Shown: positions 1 to 8,821 of the stretch, piece by piece
Numbering within the stretch: position 1 is the first letter of the stretch
Layout of the letters: each line of letters opens with the position of its first letter
Assembly (NCBI RefSeq): GCF_002483235.1
Contig: NZ_DLHN01000024.1
Span: 176,647 to 240,646 of the forward strand
DNA length: 64,000 nucleotides
Origin: Pedobacter glucosidilyticus
Lineage (GTDB): Bacteria > Bacteroidota > Bacteroidia > Sphingobacteriales > Sphingobacteriaceae
Reading direction: 5' to 3'
The notes under the pieces: generated by a model
Database searches by the model: none
Told to the model about the DNA's origin: nothing
Seen by the model: the letters and a program-made list of their open reading frames with translations, nothing else
Made by a program: the position numbers and the translations under genes

Positions 1-527
1 TTGACGAACCTCGCTCTGGTTATGGGTATGCTTGTTTAAAAGGTATAGACTTCTTAAGTAGCCAATATATTAAGTCACAAGATATTGTTGTTTTTTTAGA
101 CGGTGATTTTTCTGACTACCCTGAAGAAATTCCAGCTATTATTAATCCGATTTTAAAAAAACAAGCCGACTTAGTTATTGGTTCCAGAGCTTTAGGCGTC
201 AAAGAAAAAAACTCCATGACTATTCCACAAGAGTTTGGTAATTGGTTAGCTACTAAATTAATCAAGTTGTTTTATGGAGTTAAATTTACAGACTTAGGAC
301 CATTTAGAGCTATAACATGGTTACATTTGCAACAAATTAACATGCAAGACAAAACCTACGGCTGGACAGTGGAGATGCAAATTAAAGCTGCTAAACAAGG
401 TTTAAGATGCATTGAAGTACCGGTTAAATACCGTAAAAGAATTGGCGTTAGTAAAGTCTCTGGAACGGTGAAAGGTGTTATTTTAGCTGGTTATAAAATA
501 ATTTGGATGATTTTTAAAAATCTATAA
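1..527 (+). CDS. Glycosyltransferase family 2 (DPM/UgtA-like), 5'-truncated by window edge
   Basis: The reading frame is open from base 3 to the TAA at 525-527, so the start lies outside the window; the ATG at 216 is internal. The visible 174 residues contain the second half of a GT-A fold: the metal-binding stretch FLDGDFSDYPEE, then GSRALG, and the C-terminal block RKRIGVSKVSGTVKG that is typical of bacterial dolichyl-phosphate-mannose-synthase-like transferases. Such enzymes move a sugar from a nucleotide donor to a lipid carrier or glycolipid at the inner face of the membrane. The next gene, another GT2, starts 6 bases after the stop, so the two are probably co-transcribed. The exact donor and acceptor cannot be read from sequence. 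Confidence 0.85.
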   Translation, partial: DEPRSGYGYACLKGIDFLSSQYIKSQDIVVFLDGDFSDYPEEIPAIINPILKKQADLVIGSRALGVKEKNSMTIPQEFGNWLATKLIKLFYGVKFTDLGPFRAITWLHLQQINMQDKTYGWTVEMQIKAAKQGLRCIEVPVKYRKRIGVSKVSGTVKGVILAGYKIIWMIFKNL

Positions 528-533
528 AGCAAA

Positions 534-2003
534 ATGTTTATACAGTATTCTATCTTAATCATTTATGCTTTTTGCTTATTAGCCATTTTCATTTTTAGTA
601 TTGGCCAAGCTTTCCTGATTTACTACTACATCAAATCATCCAAAAAAGAAGTTAAAGCTTTGTCATGGCACCATCAGCCTAAAGTAACGGTACAATTACC
701 TCTATTTAATGAGCTTTATGTTGTAAAACGATTGATAAAGAGTGTTTGCGAGCTGGATTATCCAAAAGAACTATTAGAAATACAAGTGCTGGATGATTCT
801 ACTGACGATTCTTTGGCTTTAACAGCTCAATTGGTAAAAGAGCAGCAAGCTGATGGCTTTAATATTAAACATATCACCAGAACAAAAAATATTGGTTTTA
901 AAGCGGGAGCTTTACAACATGGATTAGAACAAGCTTCTGGAGAATTAATAGCTATTTTTGATGCCGATTTTGTGCCCTCACAGGACTTTTTACAGAAACT
1001 TGTCCCTTACTTTCAAGATGCTAAGCTGGGTATGGTACAAAGCAAATGGGAACATTTAAACGAGGATTATTCCTTATTAACAAAAATTCAAAGTTTTGGC
1101 TTAGATGGTCATTTTACAGTTGAACAAACAGGCAGAAATAAGCAGAATTTATTCATCAATTTTAATGGTACAGCTGGTATTTGGCGTAAAGCCTGTATTG
1201 TAGAGGCTGGCGGCTGGCAACATGATACCTTAACTGAAGACTTAGATTTAAGTTATAGAGCGCAACTAAAAGGCTGGAAATTTAAATATGTTGAAGACTT
1301 TAGCACACCTGCAGAACTCCCTATGGAGCTTAACGCCTACAAATCACAACAACACCGCTGGACAAAAGGCGCTATTGAAACCTCTAAGAAAATGCTTTCT
1401 CAGATTTGGAAATCAGATGAAAGCCTTGCCCGTAAGATTTTTGGCTCTTTACATTTACTTAACTCTTACGCCTTTTTACTTGTGTTTACGGCTAGTATAT
1501 TAAGTTTACCTATTCTGGTTATTAAAAATCTTCATTTGGTAGACATTTTATACTTTAACTTGATGACTATTTTTGTTGGAGGATTTATTATAGTTACTAT
1601 TTTTTATACAACATCCTACTTCTCTAAAAAAACCAGCCTCTTAAACTTCGTAAAGCTTTTTCCGGTTTTTTTATCTTTCTCTATGGCGATGAGTTTCCAC
1701 AACGCTATAGCTGTTTTAGAAGGTATTTTTGGGTTTAAATCTGATTTTATCAGAACACCAAAATTCAATATCAACAATAAAAAAGAAGGCTTTAAGGATA
1801 ATATCTATATCAAGAAAAGTTTACCAAAATCATTTTATGTAGAGCTATTCTTAACTTTTTATTTCCTTAGCGGGATGATGATGTCTTTTATCTATCAGGA
1901 TTTTGGTCTACTCCCCTTTCATACGCTACTGTTCTGTGGTTTTTGTATGCTTAATTTTTATTCCATTAAACACAGCTTAGGAGGATTAAAAATTAAGGCT
2001 TAA
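534..2003 (+). CDS. Membrane glycosyltransferase family 2 (cellulose-synthase/BcsA-like)
   Basis: A 489-residue processive-type GT2. An N-terminal membrane helix (about 7-32) precedes a cytosolic catalytic domain with the D,D,D,QxxRW signature: DD at 87-88, DAD at 143-145, TED at 234-236 and QQHRW at 272-276. Three or four hydrophobic helices follow (about 305-390 and 430-480). This layout is shared by cellulose, hyaluronan and glucomannan synthase-like enzymes, which polymerise or transfer sugars across the inner membrane. No PilZ domain is present. The gene follows the first glycosyltransferase by 6 bp and overlaps the convergent kinase gene by 11 bp at its 3' end. The product is unknown. 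Confidence 0.85.
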   Translation: MFIQYSILIIYAFCLLAIFIFSIGQAFLIYYYIKSSKKEVKALSWHHQPKVTVQLPLFNELYVVKRLIKSVCELDYPKELLEIQVLDDSTDDSLALTAQLVKEQQADGFNIKHITRTKNIGFKAGALQHGLEQASGELIAIFDADFVPSQDFLQKLVPYFQDAKLGMVQSKWEHLNEDYSLLTKIQSFGLDGHFTVEQTGRNKQNLFINFNGTAGIWRKACIVEAGGWQHDTLTEDLDLSYRAQLKGWKFKYVEDFSTPAELPMELNAYKSQQHRWTKGAIETSKKMLSQIWKSDESLARKIFGSLHLLNSYAFLLVFTASILSLPILVIKNLHLVDILYFNLMTIFVGGFIIVTIFYTTSYFSKKTSLLNFVKLFPVFLSFSMAMSFHNAIAVLEGIFGFKSDFIRTPKFNINNKKEGFKDNIYIKKSLPKSFYVELFLTFYFLSGMMMSFIYQDFGLLPFHTLLFCGFCMLNFYSIKHSLGGLKIKA

Positions 2004-4521
2004 CCAGCAGATTTTCAATTTCTTTAATCAATAAATTTAGCTTTTTAATGAGTACTTGAAGTGTTTCATTAAATTGACTATCCCACTTTTCTGCTTGTTG
2101 CAAAACTAGTTCTTGCTCCCTAAACAATACCGCTAAAGGCCTTGCACCCACTTGTGCAACACGTCCGGCAATACGATGAGCTACCAAACTAGCCTCTTCT
2201 AAATTTTGTTGTTGAATACTATTTTCTAGCATCTTTATATCTTGGCAACAATCTTCAACAAACCGATTTAAGATATTTACAGTTTGTTCCCAATCGCCAA
2301 AAGTCATTTTCTCTAAAGCAGTTAAATCAAATTCTGGCTGATTCTCATTTTCAAAATCAACGGCAGGTAAACTCCCATTTAAAAGAATAGAAAGCAATTG
2401 TTCTTCTTTAAAAGGTTTCATCAATAAGCCATCAAAACCACTATTTAACACTTGTGCTCTTTCTTCTGGTAAAACCTGCGCTGTTAAAGCGTACACCGAT
2501 ACATCTGAATGTTGAATTTTTTCTTTTAATTTTTTACAAAGTGTTATACCGTTCATACCCGGCATACGCATATCTAAAAACATAAACTTAACATCATCAG
2601 TAATTTTTGCTTCCAAAGCCTCTTCTGGCGATGAAAAACATTGATAAGCTATTTGATGATGAGCAAAAATTAACGAACATAAATCTAAAATGAATGGATC
2701 ATCATCTACTACCCATATTTTACCATTAAAAGCCGTTGATAGTAAAGTGTTTTTCACCCCTAATATACTACCCTCATGAGGCTTATTTACTTCTTTAAAC
2801 TTTAGATAAACAGTAAATGAACTTCCATTTGAAGGACTGCTCTTCACGTGTATTCTACCCTCCTGACTTTCCACTAAGGCTTTAACTATGCTTAGTCCTA
2901 ACCCGGCACCGGCCCTATTCATCTCCTTGTTTTCAGGATTGTTGGCTTGTTCAAATTCGTTAAAAATCAGCTTAAGTTCTTCTTTAGTCATTCCAATTCC
3001 GGTATCTTCAACAACAAACATAAAATGCACATCATCAGCTTGCTTTTTATAAGATACTGCGATGCTAACCATGCCTGCATGGGTAAATTTTATGGCATTG
3101 CTTAACAAATTGTAGAGAATTTGTTTCAGCCTAAAAGCATCACCTTCTACCCACAAGTCATCGTCAATATCAAAATCCTGAACAATTTTAAGTTCTTTTT
3201 TCTCCGCTTGTAAGTGCATCACAGAAAGCACCTCGGTTAAAAGTTTTTGCATATTAAAAACTTCATGAGAGAAAGTAAGCTTTCCTGAGACAATGCGGTT
3301 ATAGTCTAAAACCTCATTTACAATTTGCATTAAGTGCTCTGATGAATGATAAATAGCATCAATATCTTTTTTACGAGGATTTTCTTGTTTTCTGATCAAT
3401 TCTGAATATCCGATGATAGCTTGTAGAGGCGTTCTAATCTCGTGGCTCATGTTAGACAAAAAGCGTTGTTTTGCTAAACTATGATACTCGGCTTCTTCTT
3501 TAGCTAACTCTAAATCTTTACGGTATTGGTTGCTTTTAGCGATATCAGAAAGAATAAAATAAAGTAAGATAACTGTGACTAAGAAAAAAACAATGATGAT
3601 GATACTGATTTGCTTGATGCTATCATTTACCACTTCACGGGCTTCTTTATTGTTGATTTCTATTTGCTTAACAGCTTCGCTTTCTACCTCACGTAAAACG
3701 GTTAACATTTTATTGATGAGTAAATCGCTGGTACTAGCTAAAATGGATTCTCTATTGATAAAAACTTCACTTTTTTTACGTTGAACTTCTTCTAATTGCC
3801 TAATGGTTTTCTCCACATTTTGGATAATACTATCTTGACGTGATAAGGCTAAGGTATCTACTTTTACATCAAGTTCCTCATTCATGATATTGAAAGACTG
3901 ATTACTTTTATCTGTCTTTTTCTTACTGAATAATTTACCAAAGAAAGTTTTAGGCTCTTCGGTAGACTTATTTCCATCGGCGTCTTTTATGGTAGTGGTT
4001 AGTGTTCTTTTTTCTGAACGTAAAACTAAACTATCCAGATCTTTGGATGATTCATTAACCAAAGCATTTAACTCTGCAACTTGGTTAGAAAATGAGTTAT
4101 TATTGAGTAACCCTTCTCTCACTTTTAAGTAATTGATGAATAAGCGGTCTCTTTCTTTCAGTAGCTCATTCATAGATTTGATACGGCTAAGCTGTAAAGA
4201 ATCATTAACGTAAAGTTTGCTTAGGCTATCAATACCTAAACTTAATTGCTTGGTTTCTTCTAAAAAAATACTGTAATCGCCAGGGTTGTTTAGTGCTTGA
4301 GCTTTTTGTAATTGGTCTAAACTGATGATTTTGAACGTAAGCTCATTTACCAATCTTAAGCGTTCGCCGGGTTTAGCAACATCTTCAAAAGAATTAAGCA
4401 TTTTGTTAAACGCATACTTACTGGTAGCCCATGCAAGACCTAAAGCTATACAAGCAAAAAATGCTGCTATAATAATTTTACCCCGAACAGATTGGCTAAA
4501 GCTTTTTGTTTGTTGGTTCAT
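1993..4521 (-). CDS. Hybrid sensor histidine kinase/response regulator with HPt domain
   Basis: An 842-residue one-protein phosphorelay. The N-terminal helix (15-34) and a second helix (303-326) bracket a mostly helical, coiled-coil-rich sensor region. Next come HisKA with the phospho-acceptor His360 (SHEIRTPLQAIIGYSEL), an ATPase domain (NLLSNAIKF, DTGIGM, GAGLGLSIVK, about 465-575), a receiver domain with DDD at 606-608 and phospho-acceptor Asp650 (FLDMRMPG), and a C-terminal HPt domain with His782 (AHRIAGRVAQVGA). The expected phosphate path is His360 to Asp650 to His782 and then to an unlinked regulator, which is not in this window. The signal is unknown. The gene stands alone, convergent with the upstream glycosyltransferase. 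Confidence 0.93.
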   Translation of the reverse strand: MNQQTKSFSQSVRGKIIIAAFFACIALGLAWATSKYAFNKMLNSFEDVAKPGERLRLVNELTFKIISLDQLQKAQALNNPGDYSIFLEETKQLSLGIDSLSKLYVNDSLQLSRIKSMNELLKERDRLFINYLKVREGLLNNNSFSNQVAELNALVNESSKDLDSLVLRSEKRTLTTTIKDADGNKSTEEPKTFFGKLFSKKKTDKSNQSFNIMNEELDVKVDTLALSRQDSIIQNVEKTIRQLEEVQRKKSEVFINRESILASTSDLLINKMLTVLREVESEAVKQIEINNKEAREVVNDSIKQISIIIIVFFLVTVILLYFILSDIAKSNQYRKDLELAKEEAEYHSLAKQRFLSNMSHEIRTPLQAIIGYSELIRKQENPRKKDIDAIYHSSEHLMQIVNEVLDYNRIVSGKLTFSHEVFNMQKLLTEVLSVMHLQAEKKELKIVQDFDIDDDLWVEGDAFRLKQILYNLLSNAIKFTHAGMVSIAVSYKKQADDVHFMFVVEDTGIGMTKEELKLIFNEFEQANNPENKEMNRAGAGLGLSIVKALVESQEGRIHVKSSPSNGSSFTVYLKFKEVNKPHEGSILGVKNTLLSTAFNGKIWVVDDDPFILDLCSLIFAHHQIAYQCFSSPEEALEAKITDDVKFMFLDMRMPGMNGITLCKKLKEKIQHSDVSVYALTAQVLPEERAQVLNSGFDGLLMKPFKEEQLLSILLNGSLPAVDFENENQPEFDLTALEKMTFGDWEQTVNILNRFVEDCCQDIKMLENSIQQQNLEEASLVAHRIAGRVAQVGARPLAVLFREQELVLQQAEKWDSQFNETLQVLIKKLNLLIKEIENLLVKP

Positions 4522-4556
4522 TAAAAAGCTTTAAGCAAAATTTAATCCAAACAAAA

Positions 4557-4685
4557 AAGAGGCTGTATCAAATCATCACTTTGTGTCAGGAGCGGAGTCG
4601 AAGCCTTTTCTTATCCTTCGACTTCGCTCAGGATGACAACAAAGGTCCGCTCAATGTGACAAATATGATTTAGGAGACAGCCTCT
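4557..4685. repeat. Long inverted-repeat element with AAGAGGCTGT ends, downstream of parC
   Basis: The outer arms (about 4557-4576 and 4664-4685) read AAGAGGCTGT...ATCAT against ATGATTT...ACAGCCTCTT. An inner pair, with GGAGTCGAAG near 4594 and CCTTCGACTTCGCTCAGG near 4616, can form a second stem. Placed just after the parC stop, the element probably ends parC transcription. A related element with the same ends and a different centre lies at 42144-42273. Confidence 0.6.
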
Positions 4686-4707
4686 TAGATATGTATAAGG
4701 AAATAGA

Positions 4708-7416
4708 TTAAAACAATCCCAACTGCCCTTTATCGTCTATATCAATATCATCAGGATTGGTAATTTCAAAATCTATTTTCTTAATAGGTTTTGATTCTGA
4801 TGGCTCGGCTTGCTTTTCTTCTTCTTCAGATTCATCAGTTATTTCTGTTGCATTAGGCTCTAACCCTTCTGTTTCATCTTCCTCTAAAGATGCTACAGAC
4901 TTTTCTTCTTCTATTTCTTCTTCTAGCTCATCAGTTAATAAAGTAACTTTTTGCACATCATGCGGACTTAACTTATTGCCTTGTGCTTTGATACCTTTTA
5001 CATCTATCAGCTCTGCTAAATTAACTTCGCTTTCATCAAAAAGCTGGCTTTTACCTTTTAAAGCTTCTATTTTAACTATGGGTTGTTGCGCTTTGGTAAT
5101 GATCATCATCTTAGAACCAGGCTCTTCATTAATAAAACCAATTCTTTTACCTATGGCTATATCCTCAAACTTAAAGCGTTTGATATAGTAAACTTTTGTT
5201 TTTCCGTCTTGATGGATAACAGCATAAATCGTTTCTGGATTAAACTTTTCCATCCTCACCATTTTATCATCAAAATGGTTGGTTAAATCAAAGCTGCTGA
5301 GTTCGTAACTGCCATCAGCAAAAACACATAATATTTTATCTTCTGCTTGGAACTCACCTAAGAAACGTCCATGACCGTTTTCATTTAAGCGTTTTACCAC
5401 ATCATCAAACCAAATTCTTCTTCCGGCAAGGGTAGAAACTCCTTTAGATTTTAGAGTGATTTTCTTTACTGCATATTTGGTTGCGATATTACCTTGAGAG
5501 GCTCTTCCTTTAATGGCTGTCTCGGCAAAATCTAAATCGAAACTTAGTTTACGGAGTTTAGACATCGGCTTTAAAGCCACGTTCACTACTTCTGCTTCCC
5601 CATTGGGGTTAGCTGTAAAATACAATACTTTAGAGCCTTTGGTTCCTTTGGTTAAATCGTATTCCTTATCTCTGGTAACACCACCAACGGCAAATCTTTT
5701 CATGTAAGATGTGCCTGTTTTACCATCTTTATAAATCATGTTATAAATGGTGCGGTCATCATTCTTTTTAAATACACCTACGTGTAAAATACCTTTCCCT
5801 ACAAAGGTTTTGTCTTGGACTTTAGTTACCAGGCAGATACCATCTTCTCTAAAAACGATGATGTCGTCTAAATCAGAACAATCAAAAACATATTCATCTT
5901 TTCTTAAACCTGTTCCTACAAAACCATCTTCACGGTTTACATAAAACTTGGTATTAGCTAAAGCTACCTGTGAGGCCTCTACCTTATCAAAAGCTCTAAT
6001 TTCTGTTTTACGACCTCTATCTTTCCCGTACTTTTCTTTTAGTTTTAGGAAATAATCAATAGCGAAATCTGTAAGATGCTTTAAGTTCTTTTTAATTTGG
6101 ATGATGTCTTTTTCTAGAGCTGCCATTTGCTCATCCGCTTTTTTAACATCAAAGCGGGTGATGCTACTCATAGGTTTATCAATTAACCTTTTAAAATCTT
6201 CAGCTAAAATTTCTCTGTAAAGAGATGACTTAAATGGTTCAAAAAGTTGATGTAATACTTTTACAACTTCATCAAAATTTGATGAGTTTTCATATTCAGG
6301 ATGTTTATACATCCCCTCCTGAATGAATATTTTTAGTAACGAGCTAAAGAAAATCTTTTCTTGCAAATCATGCAATTTAATCTCTAACTCCCTTTTTAAT
6401 AGGTTTTTGGTGTAATGTGTACTCTCTATCAGAATATCATTTACACTCATAAAATGAGGCTTATCGCCTTTGATAACACAGGTATTTGGCGAGATAGATG
6501 TTTCACAAGCTGTAAAAGCGTATAAAGCATCTATGGTAACATCTGGAGATATACCTGGCGCCAGATGAATCAAAATCTCTACATCTTTAGCTGTATTATC
6601 TTCTATTTTCTTGATTTTGATTTTCCCCTTATCATTAGCCGCAATAATACTATCAATTAAACCGATAGTTGTAGTGCTGAAAGGAATTTCTGTAATAACT
6701 AAAGTCTTTTTATCAAGCTCTGAAATTTTAGCTCGAACCCTGATTTTACCACCGCGTTGCCCTTCGTTATAAGCAGAGAAATCTGCCATACCACCGGTTT
6801 GAAAATCAGGAAGGATATCTGGTCTGTTTCCTTTTAAAACCTCTATAGAAGCATCTATCAGCTCAACAAAATTGTGAGGCATAACTTTGGTGGCTAAACC
6901 TACCGCTATACCCTCTGCGCCTTGCGCTAGTAATAACGGGAATTTTACAGGCAGCGTAACGGGTTCTTTATTTCTACCATCATAAGAAGCTTGCCATTCT
7001 GTAGTATCAGGATTAAACACAACATCTAAGGCAAACTTAGATAATCTGGCCTCTATGTAACGAGGAGCTGCTGCAGAATCTCCGGTAATAGGGTCTCCCC
7101 AGTTTCCTTGGGTATCAATTAAAAGATTTTTCTGACCAATTTGGACCATAGCATCGCCAATAGAAGCATCACCGTGGGGGTGATATTTCATGGTATTACC
7201 AATAACATTTGCCGCTTTATTAAAACGACCATCGTCCATTTCTTTTAAAGAGTGAAGAATACGTCTTTGTACAGGCTTTAAACCATCATGTATATGAGGT
7301 ACAGCCCTATCCAAAATTACATAAGAAGCATAATCTAAGAACCAGTTCTCGTACAGGCCGTTTATAGCCGTTACATTATGAAGTACTTCTTCGTTTTCGT
7401 AATTGTTTTCTTCCAT
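4708..7416 (-). CDS. parC: DNA topoisomerase IV subunit A (ParC/GyrA family)
   Basis: A 902-residue type IIA topoisomerase cleavage subunit. The N-terminal catalytic domain has the conserved DRAVPHIHDGLKPVQRRIL segment and the active-site Tyr120 in AAAPRYIEARL, which forms the covalent link to the cut DNA. A coiled-coil connector follows (about 340-470), then a C-terminal beta-pinwheel region. The last ~90 residues are a strongly acidic tail rich in Glu and Asp, ending in DDKGQLGLF. With ParE it decatenates replicated chromosomes. The partner parE is about 1.4 kb upstream on the same strand, separated by cdd and an accessory gene. ParC is preferred over GyrA because of the adjoining parE and the divergent C-terminal domain; a second gyrase pair would be expected elsewhere. 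Confidence 0.88.
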   Translation of the reverse strand: MEENNYENEEVLHNVTAINGLYENWFLDYASYVILDRAVPHIHDGLKPVQRRILHSLKEMDDGRFNKAANVIGNTMKYHPHGDASIGDAMVQIGQKNLLIDTQGNWGDPITGDSAAAPRYIEARLSKFALDVVFNPDTTEWQASYDGRNKEPVTLPVKFPLLLAQGAEGIAVGLATKVMPHNFVELIDASIEVLKGNRPDILPDFQTGGMADFSAYNEGQRGGKIRVRAKISELDKKTLVITEIPFSTTTIGLIDSIIAANDKGKIKIKKIEDNTAKDVEILIHLAPGISPDVTIDALYAFTACETSISPNTCVIKGDKPHFMSVNDILIESTHYTKNLLKRELEIKLHDLQEKIFFSSLLKIFIQEGMYKHPEYENSSNFDEVVKVLHQLFEPFKSSLYREILAEDFKRLIDKPMSSITRFDVKKADEQMAALEKDIIQIKKNLKHLTDFAIDYFLKLKEKYGKDRGRKTEIRAFDKVEASQVALANTKFYVNREDGFVGTGLRKDEYVFDCSDLDDIIVFREDGICLVTKVQDKTFVGKGILHVGVFKKNDDRTIYNMIYKDGKTGTSYMKRFAVGGVTRDKEYDLTKGTKGSKVLYFTANPNGEAEVVNVALKPMSKLRKLSFDLDFAETAIKGRASQGNIATKYAVKKITLKSKGVSTLAGRRIWFDDVVKRLNENGHGRFLGEFQAEDKILCVFADGSYELSSFDLTNHFDDKMVRMEKFNPETIYAVIHQDGKTKVYYIKRFKFEDIAIGKRIGFINEEPGSKMMIITKAQQPIVKIEALKGKSQLFDESEVNLAELIDVKGIKAQGNKLSPHDVQKVTLLTDELEEEIEEEKSVASLEEDETEGLEPNATEITDESEEEEKQAEPSESKPIKKIDFEITNPDDIDIDDKGQLGLF

Positions 7417-7470
7417 ATTATTATAAACTATAGAGATTACATTTATTAATCCCCATTCTTGTTTACTCTT

Positions 7471-7854
7471 TTATTCTATATCGTTAATTACTCTTTTAAT
7501 TCCGCTTTTTAATAAGAGAACATTAAAATTAATAAGCAAACCCAACTTACATTCCGAAAGCTTTAAATAAGTTAAAATTTGAGCTAAATGTATATCATTT
7601 ATTTCTGCTACAGCTTTTACTTCTACAATAAGTTTATTGTCAACCAGAATGTCTAATTTATAACCACAATCTAATTCTACATCTTCATACAGTAAAGGTA
7701 ATTTCTGTTCTTTTTTAACGTTTAAACCAGATTTCTTTAACTCATAATACAAACATTCTTGATATGCAGATTCTAACAAACCAGGACCTAAATATTTATG
7801 AACCTTTATAGCAGCTCCAATTACTTCGGTGGCTAATTTGTTTTCTATTTGCAT
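7471..7854 (-). CDS. GxxExxY family protein (PD-(D/E)XK nuclease-like fold)
   Basis: A 127-residue protein with the family-defining motif GLLESAY at 25-31 and a downstream D...E.K set (about Asp68, Glu78 and Lys80, in KLDILVDNKLIVEVKAV) that fits the PD-(D/E)XK nuclease core. The biochemical role of the family is not established. It is inserted between cdd and parC, 54 bp upstream of parC, and is immediately preceded on its 5' side by three copies of a 168-bp tandem repeat. From general knowledge, genes of this family are often found beside CTCTGTG-type repeats in unrelated bacteria, so gene and repeat may form one dispersing unit. Confidence 0.82.
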   Translation of the reverse strand: MQIENKLATEVIGAAIKVHKYLGPGLLESAYQECLYYELKKSGLNVKKEQKLPLLYEDVELDCGYKLDILVDNKLIVEVKAVAEINDIHLAQILTYLKLSECKLGLLINFNVLLLKSGIKRVINDIE

Positions 7855-7874
7855 ATTATGGTCTTAATATTTTT

Positions 7875-8316
7875 AACCTCTCTTTTTATCTCAGTTAAAA
7901 AGCAACCCAGCTCTGTGTTCTCTGTGTTCTCTGTGGTTGATTTTTTAACCCTATAACCCCTGCGTTTTTTTACTTAACCACAGAGGCCGCAAAGTTCTCA
8001 GAGTTACCTTTATAAATTTTTACCTAGCTGGGCGTATAATTTAAACCTCTTTTTATCTCTACTCAAAAGCAACCCAGCTCTGTGCTCTCCGTGTACTCCG
8101 TGGTTGATTTTTTAACCCTATAACCCTGAGTTTTTTTATTTAACCACAGAGAGCTCAAAGTTCACAGAGTTACCTTTATAAATTTTTACCTAGCTGGGCC
8201 TATAAATTTTCAACCTCTTTTGTATCTACTCAAAAGCAACCTAGCTCTGTGTTCTTCGTGTACTCCGTGGTTATTTTTTTATTAAACCTCGGAGTTCCCA
8301 AATAAAAACTCTGTAG
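7875..8316. repeat. Three tandem copies of a 168-bp repeat next to the GxxExxY gene
   Basis: Units begin at 7875, 8044 and 8212 (AACCTCTTTT start; periods 169 and 168). The first two are nearly identical; the third is degraded after about 70 bases. Each full unit contains nested inverted repeats: CCCAGCT near the start pairs with AGCTGGG near the end, and CTCTGTGGTT pairs with AACCACAGAG. The first half carries short CTCTGTGTT runs. No open reading frame of note crosses the units. This fills the gap between cdd and the GxxExxY gene. Confidence 0.85.
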
Positions 8317-8329
8317 TAATATCAAAAAA

Positions 8330-8821
8330 CTACCCTTTACCCAATCTTTTTTCAAAAAACATCATCGGTAAAAAGCTATTTACACCTTTAACTTTCCAAA
8401 CTTCTCCGTTAATACAATACAGTAAAACCTCTGTGGGTTTATTCTGCTTCTGCTCATACTCAGCCATTACCTGCAAACAAGGTCCGCAAGAAGTAACAGG
8501 TCTCAATAGTTGAAACTCTTGTGTTGATGCTGTAACTGCTATCTTAACAATTTCTTCGTTTGGAAAATTGGCTCCGGCAGCAAAAAGTGCTACCCTTTCT
8601 GCACATAAACCCGATGGGTATGCGGCATTTTCCTGATTGCTTCCTCTAACAATCTCATGATTACTTAATAAAACTGCCGCACCCACCCTAAATTTAGAGT
8701 AAGGAGAATAAGAACCCTCCATAGCTTTAGCAGCCTCTAAACATAATTGCTTGTCTTGGGCAGAAAGTTCATCAATACCAGCATAAGCTTCGTAAGCTAT
8801 GGTTATATTTTTAACTTCCAT
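8330..8821 (-). CDS. cdd: Cytidine deaminase
   Basis: A 163-residue zinc hydrolase of the pyrimidine salvage pathway that converts cytidine and deoxycytidine to uridine and deoxyuridine. The zinc site is complete: CAE at 73-75 (Cys73 ligand, Glu75 proton shuttle) and SCGPC at 111-115 (Cys112 and Cys115 ligands). The substrate stretch YSPYSKFRVGAAVLL is typical. The ATG at 8819-8821 shares one base with the parE stop (TAATG), which implies translational coupling with parE. Confidence 0.93.
   Translation of the reverse strand: MEVKNITIAYEAYAGIDELSAQDKQLCLEAAKAMEGSYSPYSKFRVGAAVLLSNHEIVRGSNQENAAYPSGLCAERVALFAAGANFPNEEIVKIAVTASTQEFQLLRPVTSCGPCLQVMAEYEQKQNKPTEVLLYCINGEVWKVKGVNSFLPMMFFEKRLGKG

Noticed and set aside
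4757..5188. Plus-strand Ser-rich ORF of 143 codons
   Set aside because: It is the antisense shadow of the acidic ParC tail.
7875..8316. CRISPR array
   Set aside because: Units are 168 bp, tandem and without unique spacers, and there are no cas genes.
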